Source: Branchipolynoe longqiensis (taxonomy: Eukaryota > Annelida > Polychaeta > Phyllodocida > Polynoidae). Taken from it: a stretch of DNA of 64,000 nucleotides. Below are positions 24,901-39,900 of the stretch, in pieces. The position numbers were made by a program, and so were the translations under genes. The notes beneath the pieces are model-generated. The model worked only from the letters and a program-made list of their open reading frames with translations, was not told where the DNA came from and did no database searches. Where the stretch lies: positions 25,501,849-25,565,848 of the forward strand of contig CM059186.1 of NCBI GenBank assembly GCA_030323885.1, written 5' to 3'. The first letter of the stretch is position 1, and each line of letters begins with the position of its first letter.

Positions 24901-27900
24901 GTAATTCTGGTTACCTTGGATACTGCGTGGTGGAGGTGGTAGAGCGCGTTCACCAGAGCCACATTCCGCGACTGTCCATTCGTCGATGTCCCAATCACCT
25001 GACTCGCTTCTCCATCCGTTGTCAACTGAACGCAAGCATATTAGGCCGCTTACAGTCGCTATTTGATCGGAAATATGTACCGCTATTTACAACCCCCTTT
25101 TCAATTATTAGTGTTACACAGCTACCTTATGCCACTTATAGTCGCTATTTGATTGGGTATATGTACCGCTATTTAAAACCCCCTTTTCTATTATTAGTGT
25201 TACACAGCTACCCTAGACCACTTATAGTGGCTATTTGATTGGGTATATGTACCGCTATTTACAACCCCTTTTCTATTATTAGTGTTACACAGTTACCTTA
25301 GGCCGCTTATAGTCGCTATCTGATTGGCTATATTACGTTATTTACAACCCCCTTCTCTATTATTAGTGTTACACAGCTACCTTAGGCCGCTTATAGTCGC
25401 TATCTGATTGGCTATATTACATTATTTACAACCCCCTTCTCTATTATTAGTGTTACAGCTACTGTAGGCCACTGTTATTTTCTATATGATTGAATATATG
25501 TACTGCTATATACAATCCCCTATTCAATTAGTATGGTTAGTTACCGTAAGCTGCTTATATTCTCTATTTGATTGGTTACATGTACCAATATTTGCAATTA
25601 CATTTTCTATTATTATTATTATTACTGTTACCATAAATCAGTGACTTCCAATGGTCCAAATGTATTATTGACATGACTTAAATATTTAATAAATAATTAT
25701 ATTGAATGTCCAAATAGTGCATGCCCTATGACGTCATCTATTATATATTATATATATATACATAATATATATTAGATATAAAATTGATATATAATATATA
25801 TATATATAAGTTATATTCTCTGGCTAGAGGAAGTAAGGCCCCCTTACCTAAAATAAAAAATGTCAGTGGTACAGTTTGTGTAATGGGGCTGTCACACTAC
25901 GACGCAGCACGGTAGCGTAAGCCGACGTAGGTGAAATTTGGTCATTATGTCGAGATACATTACGCGTTCGTTAAGCCTACGTCGAGTTACGGTGACACGC
26001 GTCACGGTTTTGGACATACCCAAAACTTTCAACATAGCTCGACACATAGTCTGTTATGTTGGGCTTACGTTGCGCTCACGTTAGGCTTATGTCAAGATAC
26101 GTTAGACGTTCTTTAGAGCTACATCGGTCTACGTTGAGCTACGTCGACTTACGGTAGACTGACGGAGAGCCGGGAGGAACGTGCAGCCCGTGCGCTGCCA
26201 ACATGCTGTTAACGTATCTCAACGTAGGTCTAACATGTCAGAGACACGTTAGTCTAACGTAAGTCCAACGTGTCTTGAAATATTCAATGTAGTTGACGAA
26301 CGGCTGGCACACGCGTAACATATGTAACGTGCACCAACGTTCTTCGTAACGTAAGCGAACGTGCTGTGAATGTGGTGTGAACGTTGGCCCTGCAACGCAG
26401 AGAATTTGGACGTATCTCAACGTAAATAAGTCATTTCTTCGTTCCCCACTCGCTGGCCCGTTAAGTCGTAGTGTGACGGGTATAAGTTAAGCAACCGTTG
26501 ACATGTGAGCGGACAGGTGGCGCCACAAGCGGACCTGAGGTTCGGATAGGTTACACCAGTCGGTGACTTAGTTCAGGCTCTTCCAGCCAATGACTGAGGG
26601 AGGATTTAGGGCCGAGGAGCAGGTGGAAGCTTCCGGCCTCATTATACTCGTGTAATGCTTATAATACAACATAAATATGTATATTCTAGCGCGTTTCAAC
26701 TATACACAGTAAAGTCTGTAAAAGAAAGCTACTTACGAGTTGCTCACACCGGACAGTGTATAACTGCACTGTTTTAGCGACATTCCTGGCCACTGTGATG
26801 CTCAGCTGCATGTCCACACTCGACACACTCAGCTCACTGCGAAAGAAAACACATAACAAACATAAAACAGTGTTCGAAATAAGGCTTGTCAGCTTATCAG
26901 AGCCAAGTGAGAGTAGGCACGGACAAGCAGAATATGGCTTGAGCTTTTCCGTTGGACAAGTGAAAACTTTGGGTTGAAACTCAGTGCAAAGTAATTTACC
27001 ATGCCAGCGTGAAGTCAATAAAATGTAAATTACATTATTTATGATATTTCTTTTCTTTTATTTGGGTAGTTTTATTTCCATGACAATGGAGGTTAACTGA
27101 GATAATAAAGGTAAGTACTGCAGACAAGTGAAAATTCAGGCAGACAAGTAAAATAAAATCACACCAGACATGTGTCCTATGAACAAGTGAAAAATCGCGC
27201 TTATTTCTATCGCTGTAAAAACACAGGTAGTTTACCACAACCAGGGCACTTTAATTAATTTTAAGGCACAAATCTACAACGTGTACCTGAAATGGTAGTC
27301 AAAATATGTATATCTGATCTAGCATATATCTAATTGACTCCTCACGACAGGATGGCCTAATGTGTAGGGCACTCGCTTCCCATGCGCGAAGGTCATGGAT
27401 TCAATCTGTAGCTGAGTCAAACCAGAGACTGGCAAAATTGATACTAAGTCTTGTCGTTGTCTTGTCTGGTGCCTGGCATTATTAGCATAGGCTAATGAGT
27501 AGTGGAATGTGCAAGACGAATTGAATCATCCGTAATGTCTCCTATTTAATTTGTTTGTTGGGGGTTTTACATCCTAGCAACATTCAAGGTCATATCAGTA
27601 TGGGTACCGATTTGTGAAACTGTGCACTCATGGCGACGTGTATAGTGCTGCCCCACTGGGAGACCAGGCCGGTGGCGACACCATGACCCGATATTCCACT
27701 CAGTCACATTATCCTGATACTGAGCAAACCAGTCCATGCCCTATCCTAGAAATACTGAGCCCCAGGCTAGGTATCAATTTTATAAGTCGCTGGATTTGAC
27801 TCAATCGAGATTTGAAACCCTCGAACGGGATGCAGCGCTCTTACAGATTCGGTCACTGCATCCGGTCGCCTACTTAATGAACAAATGTGATAAAACAAAA

Positions 27901-30900
27901 CAATCAGGACAGGTATTCATTAATGTATGGCTATTACAAAACATAAAATAATAATGTTCGATGAAACCTACTAATTATAATGAATTTGATGACAGAGCAG
28001 ACAATTATATAGTCTAAATTGGTTGTGAACTAGACAAGAGGGCAGGAAAGTATCCCATTTAATTGCAAGCAAACCTTGATATGGTCTTGGCAATGCTGTC
28101 TATGTCCTCCTGGGTCGGGGCCGTCACAGTTCCAGCCGAGAAGACGAGGTTGATAGGGTCGAACAGCCTTGACAAGGACTTGGACAGATAGGCGTTCTCA
28201 AAGATGTACAGGGAGGCTCGAAGAGCCTTCTCAGGGCTGAAAGGGACAATCATTTTGAACATGGTAGATGAAGATGGTAGCAAACTTTCAGTAAAGAAAA
28301 ACCTGACACAGGCTGGGTCTCAGCTTCAATCCTTCCTGAGGGACCAGCGGAATTCAGAACACACATACTGAGTGCCACTTTTTGCAGACAGAGTACACTT
28401 TTAGTCGAACTTATTATTCTTAACGAAACATACAGCTACTCTATTTTGTCACAACAAACGGTGACTATTAAAGTTGCATAGTCCGATGGTTTTGGGTTTC
28501 TGCCAGTTTTCTGAGATAAATATATGAGATTGATCATTATTATTGACTTTACTTTAGTGTGAAGTAGCTTTTATTTTAAATGGTGAACTTTTGAGATATT
28601 TGAAGTGCAAACATGTGAAACTACTTTTGGCAATGATGCTAAAACTCTGACACTATAGACTTTTGCAGTAACAGGTTTTTTTAGGTTTTTTTTGGTCCAT
28701 TAGTTGTTTAAGCAGGGGAAATTTCAGTCATAGACGACTGGTCTTCCTCATTCCACTGCTGGTCGATAGAAAGCCCGAGCCTACACTTTTACCGACCCAA
28801 GGGATTTTTAACCTCCCACACCACATAGACATGGTATGAGAGCAACCGGCCTTTGATGACGCTGTAAGTTATACACAGCGGTGGAAATCCAAATTGGCAG
28901 AGCTGGGGGCATGGGGAATCGAACCGCTGACCCTCAGATTAGAAAAAAGTCAGACACTCTAACCACTCCGCCACAGAGAACACCAGAGGTTCTATTAAAT
29001 TGACTCACTTTTCCCTTCTATGATGAAACAAATGTTTAATAAATGCATCAGTATCTAAATTAGATATGTAGAATCAGATCTAGATAATTGTTTTGGTTTT
29101 GAAAATTTGATACCTCATCGGACTATGCAGCTTTAAAATGAAGGGTGAGTTTGGTAAGTTTCTTGAATTATCGCTCACTTAAAGTCTGAGTTTGCCCCCT
29201 TCTCTGTGTACAGCTCCATGTCGGTGTTTGTGACATCTTCCTCTGAGAGCAGGACGCTGCCCACTGTGATGACTGACGTCATAGTTCCTGCAAACTGCTG
29301 CAGACGACGCCACAGGTCGTTATAGAGCCGCAGCAGCTTTGGGTACTCCCCCTCAAATGCCTGCTTGATGAACATATTGCCTGCAACACATCCATGCTTT
29401 TAGTTGTATATCGCTTAGTACATGAAACCTAGGGTAATGTTTGGTCTGAACACTTCTACCTAAAGCCTCAGTCACACTACGGCTTGCGACCACTTTGCGA
29501 CCACATTGGACCAAAGAAGTCACCTCCTTGTGACCTCCTGGTGATCAAAGCAATGGTTGGCGACCTCTGGACAACCATTTTGGTTGTAAGGAGCTTTTTA
29601 TTTTAGTCCAGTAGCTGCAACCTCCTTGTGACCAAAATGGTCACAAGGTCGGTAATTACGGAGGACCACTTTGTGACCACCCTTTTTTTGGTGGTCGCAA
29701 GCGGTTGTGTGACTGGGGTATAACGTTTGTTTGTTGGGGGATTTTATGTCCTGGCAACATCTAGGGTCATATCAGGAAGGACACTGACTTCAGACAGTTT
29801 GCACTCATGGCGACTTTATAGCACTTCAAACAAACCGTAAGCAAAGACATTAATATTTCTCCATATAAACGCATGAATATTCACATTAAGTGGGATAAAT
29901 AAAGACTATAAATAGTATTAGTTTATTTATATATGCTGTCCAATAAGGTGATTATATGAAGCTCTGTACGCTGCTTTTATGATTTCATTGTAAATAGTAA
30001 AACTGCGCTGTTGGTATAATAGTTGAAATATGTATTATATCAGCACTTTTATGCATATATTAATACATGTGCAAAGATTGGTTCCACAGCTTTGCGCTCT
30101 GGATGAGTATAGTCAGCTTGAGCAGCCTGGGCGATTATGGTGTCTAGCCAAGTAGTTAATGATCGTCCGGTGACCCAAGTGGGGTCACGCGGGGTGCTAC
30201 TCGGACCCTTTGAACCTGAATTTTACTTCTTCTGCACAGGGGCTAGTGAATATCGCCAAGTTATGTTTACTTTTAAATAATTACTTTGGAAATGCTGCAT
30301 TTTTAATTTTAAAAGGAAATGTCAGTTACTTTCTGAGGCGGCTGCGAACTCCTTTGCGAGCATTTCGGTGATGCCCTCCCAGAAGGACTGCATAAGGTTA
30401 ACTTGGCCGTCCTAAAGGAAAACAACGCAGACGTTGTCTATACCTGTAAATGTCTAGGCCATAATATTCTCATAAATACTTAAAGGTGCATAGTTTGATG
30501 GTTTTGAGTTTCTGTCATATTTCTTTTTAGACAAATACATTAGATTAATCATTATTATATACCATAGCTTAGTTTGAAGTGACTTTGATTACAAATGGCT
30601 AACCTTGGAGATATTTGAGGTGAAAACGGGCAAAATTACTTTTGGTGTGCACACCGAAATGATGGTGACTATATGCTTCAGCAGTAATAGATTCTACTTT
30701 AGCTTGAAGCAATTTTCATTTTAAAGGGTTAACTTTGTAGATATTTCAATTAAAATCATGTTACTGTTGGTGTGGACACCGAAATGCTGGACATCATAAG
30801 CTTCAGCAGTAACAGGTTCTATTAATTTGACTTAGAATCCCCTTTATGCAGTAACAAATGCTGAATAAGTAGACAAGTGTCCAAGTTGGATAATGTAGGA

Positions 30901-33900
30901 TCAAATCTAGCTAAGCTTTTTAGTTAAAACTAAATTGATGCTTTCATCCGATAACATTTAGTCTAAAAAAAAGGTGTTTTTTTTAAACAGAAGAGGAAGA
31001 ACAAGAGAACAATAATAGAAGAGAAAAATAATTGAAGCAGAAGAAAGAAAGATAATTGAATTAGAAAGAAAAATAATTAAAGGAGATGAAAAAAGAAGAG
31101 GAAGAAGAAGAAAAAGAAGGAGTAGAAGAAGAAGCAGATGAAAAAGAGGAAGAAGGAGTAGAAGAAGAAGATACACCTTGGCCTTGGCGAGCTCGTCGAT
31201 GAAGCAGACGTGCGTGACGGGGTCCCTCTTCTTGACGAGCACCTTCTGGAGGTGCTGCACCTGCGCGCACCCGGCATGCACCGCGTCCATCAACTTCTCC
31301 AGGTTCGTCCAGAGCGTCGCACGGAATGCAGCCGTGTTGCCCGGGGCTGGCATCGAAGCCTTGCCAGGGACGCCTGCCACCAACAACACACATGTTTACA
31401 TGCTTGCAGGGTCCATACAGATGTGACGATATGGAACTTAAGGCTATTTCAAGGCTTTTCAAGACTGTTTTTGATAGGAATTCAAGACTATTTTCATTTG
31501 AATTTCATGGGGGGGGGGGGGGGGGGGGGGGGGGGGGAAACAACAGTGAATGGCAATGTCGGACTAATTTAGATCAGTGGGTACAGTTTAATGGAATTCA
31601 AGGCATTACAAGACTAATTATTCAAAATAGGTTAAATTCAAGGCCTTTCANNNNNNNNNNNNNNNNNNNNNNNNNNNNNNNNNNNNNNNNNNNNNNNNNN
31701 NNNNNNNNNNNNNNNNNNNNNNNNNNNNNNNNNNNNNNNNNNNNNNNNNNNNNNNNNNNNNNNNNNNNNNNNNNNNNNNNNNNNNNNNNNNNNNNNNNNN
31801 NNNNNNNNNNNNNNNNNNNNNNNNNNNNNNNNNNNNNNNNNNNNNNNNNNNNNNNNNNNNNNNNNNNNNNNNNNNNNNNNNNNNNNNNNNNNNNNNNNNN
31901 NNNNNNNNNNNNNNNNNNNNNNNNNNNNNNNNNNNNNNNNNNNNNNNNNNNNNNNNNNNNNNNNNNNNNNNNNNNNNNNNNNNNNNNNNNNNNNNNNNNN
32001 NNNNNNNNNNNNNNNNNNNNNNNNNNNNNNNNNNNNNNNNNNNNNNNNNNNNNNNNNNNNNNNNNNNNNNNNNNNNNNNNNNNNNNNNNNNNNNNNNNNN
32101 NNNNNNNNNNNNNNNNNNNNNNNNNNNNNNNNNNNNNNNNNNNNNNNNNTCGACAGGCCTGATGTCGTCCCGGCGTGCTTACCCTTGTTTGCGCCGACGC
32201 CCCCGTGGTAGGTGCCCTGACTGAGCGACGTGCGGACGTCCAGCGCCGACTTGACACTGGCGTGCAGCTGCACGTGACATCCGGCGATCACGTGGTCTAC
32301 GGTCGTCTCCAGGCTGCCGAGGTTGTGGAACACCTGCAGGGATGTCGCCACCTGCGTCTGGTTCTGAGATCAGATGATCCGCCATTTTAGAATTACAGGT
32401 ACAGAATCTCTTATCCTGCTTCCATAAAATCGGCTACTTTTTTGTAACTGGCTAGTTTTGAAGATTAAACATACACTGTTTTAGAAGTGTATCAATTTGT
32501 ACCTGTATCTGCTGAAAATAAATTGTGTTCATTTTATTTCCATGCTATATGCATTACACTGTATACACCTCCTGCTACTGTTCATACCGCTCACCCCCTC
32601 ACCTGCTCCTCCTGCTACTGTTCCTACCGCTCACCCCCTCACCTCCTCCTGCTACTATTCATACTGCTCATCACCTCACTTGCTCCTCCTGTTGTTACTG
32701 TTCATAATGCTCACCCCCTCACCCGCTCTTCCTCCTGCAACTGTTCATACTGCTCACCCCCTCACCCGCTCCTCCTCCTGCTACTGTTCCTACCGCTCAC
32801 CCCCTCACCTGCTCAACCTGCTGCTACTGTTCATACCACTCCTCTCTCACTTGCTCCTCCTCCTGCTACTGTTCAATATATCACCCTCACCTCCTCCTGC
32901 TACTGTTCATACCGCTCACCCCCTCACTTGCTTCTCCTCCCACTACTATCCATATCGCTCACCCCCTCACCTGCTCCTCCTGCTGCTACTGTTCCTCCTG
33001 CTCACCCCCTCACCTGCTCCTCCTCCTGCTACTGTTCATACCGCTTCCCCCGTCACTTGCTCCTGCTGCTACTGTTCCTCCTGCTCACCCCCTCACCTGC
33101 TCATCCTGCTGCTACTGTTCATACCGCGCACCCCCTCATCCTCCTGCTACTGTTCATACCGCTCACCACTCCTCCTCCTGCTACTGTTCCTCCTGCTTAC
33201 CCCCTCACCCGCTCCTCCTCCTGCTACTGTTCATACCGCTCACCCCCTCACTTCCTCCTCTTGATCCTACTGTTCATACCGCTCACCCCCTGACTTCCTC
33301 CTCCTGCTACTGTTCCTCCTGCTCAACCCCTCACCTGCTCCTTCTGCTACTGGTCATACCGCTCACCCCCTTACCTGCTCCTCCTCCTGTTCATACCGAT
33401 CACCACCTCACCTGCTACTGTTCTTCCTGCTCACCCCCTCACTTGCTCCTCCCGCTACTATCCATATCGCTCACCCCCTCACCTGCTCCTCCTCCTGCTA
33501 CTGTTCCTACTGCTCACCCCCTCACCCGCTCCTCCTCCTGCTATTGTTCATATCGCTCACCCCCTCACCTGCTCATCCTCCTGCTACTGTTCATACCACT
33601 CCCCCCTCACTTGCTCCTCCTCCTGCTACTATCCATATCGCTCACCCCCTCACCTGCTCCACTCCTGCTACTGTTCCTCCTTCTCTTTTGTACCTCCTGT
33701 ACTTCTCCGCTCACCCCCTCAATGCTCTGCTACTATCCATATCGCTCACCCCCTCACCTGCTCCTCCTCTAGTACTGTTCCTCTGCTCACCCCTCACCCG
33801 CTCCTCCTCTGCTACTGTTCATACCGCTCACCCCCTCACTTGCTCCTCCTCCCGCTACTATCCATATCGCTCACCCCCTCACCTGCTCCTCCTGCTACTG

Positions 33901-36900
33901 TTCATACCGCTCACCCCCTCACTTGCTCCTGCTACTATCCATATCGCTCACCCCTTCACCTGCTCCTCCTCCTGCTACTGTTCCTCCTGCTCACCCCTTC
34001 ACCCGCTCCTCCTCCTGCTACTGTTCATATCGCTCACCCCCTCACCTCCTCCTCTTCCTGCTCCTCCTACCTGCGTTTCCATGCCTTGCTCGAGCATCTT
34101 CTGCGCCTGCACCTCCACCTCCTTCCGTGCTTGGCGGATGAACCGTCGGTCAGACTCAATCACGTCAATCCCGCTCAGGTCCACCCCCTCCGCCAGGTAA
34201 TCTAAAAACAATGAACCCAGCGTCAACTGTCTCACTTCACACCATGGCAGATTTAACACTCAGGTAGCTATTTACCTGCCAACAATATCAGCAATATGAT
34301 TCAAGCTTACATCCCATCGGCACAACGGTATATACAATATATATTATATATACAATATACATAATATATATATTGTATATCCCGCATATTATATATATAT
34401 TCAGCTGATCATATATACACACACAATCATGGATGAAAGTGGTCCCCCGGGAAAAAAGCAGATATGCGGATATTCTCCCATAGGTTTAGCATTGTCAGGG
34501 AATCGCGTACAATTTTTGGAAGTCGGGTTTCATATACATTGGTATACGCTGATAGTGCTGCGCCGTTTGAAGCATGTATTAGTAGTATACGCTGATAGTG
34601 CTGTGGCGTTTGGAGCATTTATTAGTAGTATATGCTGATAGTGCTGCGGCCTCTGCACCACATATTAGTATACGCTGATGGTGCTGCAGGATTGAAAAAT
34701 CACGGAAATCCGCGAAATCGCGGAGATCTTTCATCCCTGCACAATATGTGAAAAACATTGCAACGGCTTGGGGTTTATGAGGGAGATTCCATAGGCACCG
34801 CACATGGTATGTGTCAAATGGAACCAGTATCAAACACGATGGTGGAACCCAGAAGGCTACTAATCAGGCGCCTGGCCCTGCGATGGAAAGGATGAAGCAC
34901 ACTGCATCAATCCAGAAAACAAATGCAGTATACATGCCAGACACAGGGCATACATAATGGCAACACACACAGTGCAGAAGCGGTGGGCCCTGCTGCCTGC
35001 ACACAGGAGTGGGTGTCAGTTACCATGGTTACTAATTAGGTCAGGATGTGGGTGCCCAGACTCAGCACTCTATAGTTGGGGTATATGCAGCTGTCTGAGG
35101 GTCGGGGCGCTGACGAATACTCATACAGGAAGAGGTATTTTACCTAATGTATGGGAGGAGTGATTTCAAATAGGTAAAAACTGAAGGCTGAGGCTCATTT
35201 AAAAGCACTCTGTCCGCTCACGAAGACTATTATGATGCCCACAAGTACATGTAGAGTTGCATTCTTTTTTTTGAAAGATGTGCATGGACACCGCTAACTC
35301 CATATGGCACCGGTATCATTTGGCCAAGCGGAATGCACTCCTGCACCAAAATAACACCTGTGCAATGACATGCTGAAACGGTTAATTCATCTTCGATCGA
35401 TGGGGACGAGGCGAAACCGCCAAAAGTTGAACTCCCTCAATTTTTTGGTTTTATATGTATATATTTTTTTATACATTAATTAATCAATTAAAATTACACG
35501 TTTTATTAATTAGTCGATCAAAAGTTTATATAATTTTGTAATTAGTCAATTAAAAGAATTAATGTAGGTGTGGGTCCTGTACATACCGAGCTCATTGAGG
35601 CTTTGTGCCGCCTTGGTGATCTCGCGTGCGCCGCCCTGCAGCTGGCTGTGCAGGCGCTTTGACAGGTAGAGGATGCGGATGATTCTCCGCAGCAGGTCAC
35701 ATGTGTCTTGCAGACGCCTCAGCTGCTGCGTCCTACTCACGATCTTAGTGTACGGCTCAGTTACCTTACTTCGGATTCTACAGAAAAATCAGGCTTTCTT
35801 GTTGAGGGACTTCATTATCCTTACATTTATCCCTTTCTAATTTTCTTTGTTCCTCTTTCCTATTTTTGTCTTCCCTTCTCCATCAATAAGTCTTGTTACT
35901 TTGTTTTTATTTATTATTATTTTCTTTGCTCTTCCTATTTATTATAATCTCTTTTTAAAATTTATTTCGTTCTTTCTTTCCTTCCTATTCTTTAAAAATA
36001 TTGATTCTAGTTTAACAACATTTACTCCCCATGCCATATGAATATATGCATAAAAAATTCTATGAGATCAAAAGGTCTGATATATATGAGAACTTTGTCC
36101 TCATATAATTCTTTCTTTCCTTCCTTTTATTCCCTTCCTTGAATGTTAAGAAAACCTTCCCACGCTGATATTTAAGCACCTTTGATATAATAAAAAAAGA
36201 GAACTTCCAAGGGTTCTAATACCCAACAACAAATGAATTTGAAGAGATCATTGCAATGAATATTCAAATATTGAACGCGCATTTAAACACACAAGGCTGA
36301 ATAGGGTTAAAGAGGGGCATATATGACTGAATTGACTGGATACATGTGGCTACATATGGAGTCTAAACTGTCCATTCTAAACCTCGTAGATAATATATAT
36401 TATAATATCTATCATAGAGTAGTGACTATATTCCAAGCACTATATATAGCCAGGGATAGCATTCTAAAGCGCAGTCCAGAGTTACCCCATGCGAACGTGG
36501 AACTCTTGCAACAAAGCATAGACTGGTTCATGTATAGTTTCATCCATACAGATGCATATAGTGTATCAACAAAATCCAATATTGCATCTTAGGTAGTATT
36601 CCTATTTACAGATGATTGGACACAGTTTGTTTTACCTTTCTACTGCAGCGAGCAGGGACTGGATCCGAGTTTGCATCATTTGTAGAACTCCTATACACAA
36701 AGAAAGGAGAGAGAGAGAGACATTCCCTTATTCACAGTCAACTTCTGTTAATCCATACTACAAGGCAAATTTGGTCATATTTAATATACAACATATTCAA
36801 TATACAGTCAAATCCCCTTAATCCATACTATTTTGTTCCCAGCACCGAATGACAGATTAGCGAGATTATCGGATAACCGATTCACCCCACCCGAATTCTT

Positions 36901-39900
36901 GAATATTTTGGTCGATTACTGAGATTTCTGGATTAAATAAAAATCTGACGAATGCGAGCTGACTGTTGTATGCAACATATGTGCAACCACAGTACAATAA
37001 CAGTAGGCCTAAAGCCAGAAAATGGGTAAATCCATCTGAATTAAATCCCTTGAGTGGAAGTACAAAAATGCCTTGCATACCTTCCAGGGTTTCGATCCCC
37101 GTGGCTTGGGAGAGCAGGTCCTCATGATGAGCGACAACCTGAAGTTCAAAGGCATTGTATCATAAATATCTCCCTGTTCCCACACTGGCAACAAACAGTT
37201 ATTTCATTAAACATGTATTGCAATTTGGCGCCCATGTGCCATGCAGCTACGCTTTAAAAAACAAAAAGGCTAAACAAAACCCAGGTAAAAGATTTCGGTG
37301 TGCCCACCATAATTAATTTGGCATATTTTCACTCAAAATATCTGCAAAGTTAAACCTTTTAAAACTAAAGTAGGGTCTGAAGTAAATTAGGTTATAACGA
37401 TGAACCTAATACATCAATCTAGCAAATTTGGAAGAAACCCAAAACCATCGGAGACAGGAATTCCCTCCTAGATAATGTTGTGACAAGTCCTGCAATGAAC
37501 TGTTTTAAGTCTTGTTTAGACAAGTTTTGGACAAATGAGATATTCAAGATCATGTGACTATCTTTTCTTGTTAGAAGTTCAGTTTTCATCAGCCAAGACC
37601 GGAATTTTTCCAGGCTTTATTAGCTTCTATTCCATACATTTGGTATCCAGATATCACATTATGCAACTTAATATATCAGGACTACTATTACAGTATTAGG
37701 GTGGGATGACCGACCTGGGAGTGGAGTTCACTGTCCAGTTTGTCGATGCCCTCAGCGAGTTTCTCCAGCTGCTTCGAGATGACATGACTCTGAATCATGC
37801 GTGTTGCATGTGCCTTGGCATCGAAGTCGTTTATTAGAAACTCCCGGAACAAGTCTGCAATATGTATAATCGTAGTTTATTCATCATTAAAATGAATAAA
37901 TTCAAAAGTATCGGGTAAATATAAAGAAGTATTTGAAGAATATATTTCGCTTCTTAGATTAAGAATTTATGTAGTAATTTCATTTACCTAGCCTTCCCAC
38001 ATTTTCTAATGGGTTCTTCAGCAGCCATGTCTCGACAGTGCTGTGTGAGTAACTAGCTGGAACCAGAAATTCCACAGCTAGTTGATTCCTACCAAAGCAA
38101 AGCAGTTTTGCTCGGCTATAGGCATGGTTCTCGTTCACCCCATAAGGTGGTAAATATTGTATCTAGGAATACCCATATTCAGAGTTGGCAACACTGGAAA
38201 ATAAAAAACTGGAAGATGTTAAGGGATGTTATATTGGGGGGTCTGGGGGTACTCACCCTGAAAAATGATAAAATTGTGATGGCCCACGGTCTTCCCCCAC
38301 ACCATCACGCACTCACGGAAGAACACCAATATTCAGTATCAGTACGCTTCAACCTGGTTTATTACAAAACCTCTCTGCTCTCCGCGGCGTCAAGAGTCAA
38401 CTGACTCGCCCCCTAACTCACCAGGTCCTACGTCGCCCCTATCGGTGGGTGGGGGTGGGGTGAGCTAGCCACACGCAGTAGAGGGCAGCCCCATTGGGGG
38501 TCTGCCCGGTGGCTAGCCTGCTGCCACCTAGCGCAGTTCAGTGTAACTGCGTAGGTGTGTGGCATAGTGTCTGCCGCCACCACGTGGTAGTGGGGCTCAT
38601 GTACAGACTACTACAAAATCTTAGATGCTCTGCGGTGCATTTTTGACACAATAATCCGTTAAGATTTACATAATATTACTATATTAACGGTATTGCAGGG
38701 TTGCCAACATTGGAAAATGAAAACCGGAAAGATTGGTGTACAGTGATGATGGGGACATAAAATATTGTACACCTTATGGCGAAACCATAAGGGTTGGCAA
38801 CCATGCATATTTTTCAACACACACGCACAAACCAAAATTAGAAGGCAGTGGCTACGCCTACGTGAGCCGTATGAGTAGCCTGGCGGTCTAAACGTACGGC
38901 ACGGTCACTGCGCATGCGCCTTATTTCCAGACGTATCTTTAGCGGCCGTGGTTACGCATACGTGAGCCTTGGACTGTGCCACTCGCCTGCTGACTTTCTT
39001 CAATTTTAGCACTCTCATTATTAAGTTGTGCTCACAAATTACAGAATGTGATCTTAGAAGTGAATAGTCATGCTCTTAAATAACAGAATTTGATCTGAAG
39101 CAGTGACAAATTCATTGTGCTTTTTGTTTTCTTACGCTTGCTCGCGTGCTTACCGCTGGCTCTACTGAATAGCTGATGTTGACAATGACTGACGCTCGCT
39201 CTTTTCAATTTTAACCTTATTTTTTATTAAGCCACGCTGCTAATTAACAGAATTTGATCTGAAGCAGGGAAAAATTCATTGTGCTTTTTGTTTTCTTACG
39301 CTTGCTTGTGTGCTTACCGCTGGCTCTACTGAATAGCTGATGTTGACAATGACTGACGCTCGCTCTTTTCAATTTTTACCTTATTTTTTTATTAAGCCAC
39401 GCTCCTAATTAACAGAATTTGATATGAAGCAGTGGAATACTCATTGACATTGTGCTTTTTTTTTGGTGGGGCGGGGGGTCGTTTTCATTTTATTAGCGTT
39501 TGCACGCGCGTGTTCAGAGTGATTGGCGCTCACTTGCTCTTTTAATATTATAACACTATTTTTATTATGCCACGCTCCTAAATAACAGAAATTTGATCTC
39601 AGCATGAGTAGTTACACTCCGAAATAACAGAATTTAATCTGAAGCAGTGGAATAGTCATTGAAATTGTGCTTTTTGTTGGTCTTTATTGTTTTATTGAAA
39701 TAAAACCATGATGAAAACATCATGTCCAACTCTCCGCCATGCTAAATGTACACACATGAAGGCCGTAATCGATTAACATGACCCGGGCGACTCGGGTCAC
39801 CCAAGTCGTCAGAATTTCAAATCGAACACCGCGAGTGGAGTCGACAAATACACTTGCCGTATGCAAAACGACCCGACCCCAGTAACCCACCTCTTGGCTG

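Noticed and set aside
31326..32351. Open frames of 211-278 codons on both strands
   Set aside because: Most of their length is undetermined sequence in the assembly gap; the only real coding part is COG5 exons 7 and 8 on the minus strand.
32487..34205. Long Leu/Pro/Ser-rich plus-strand open frames (up to 268 codons)
   Set aside because: They are translations of a 36-bp minisatellite in a COG5 intron, open in several frames because the unit lacks stops.
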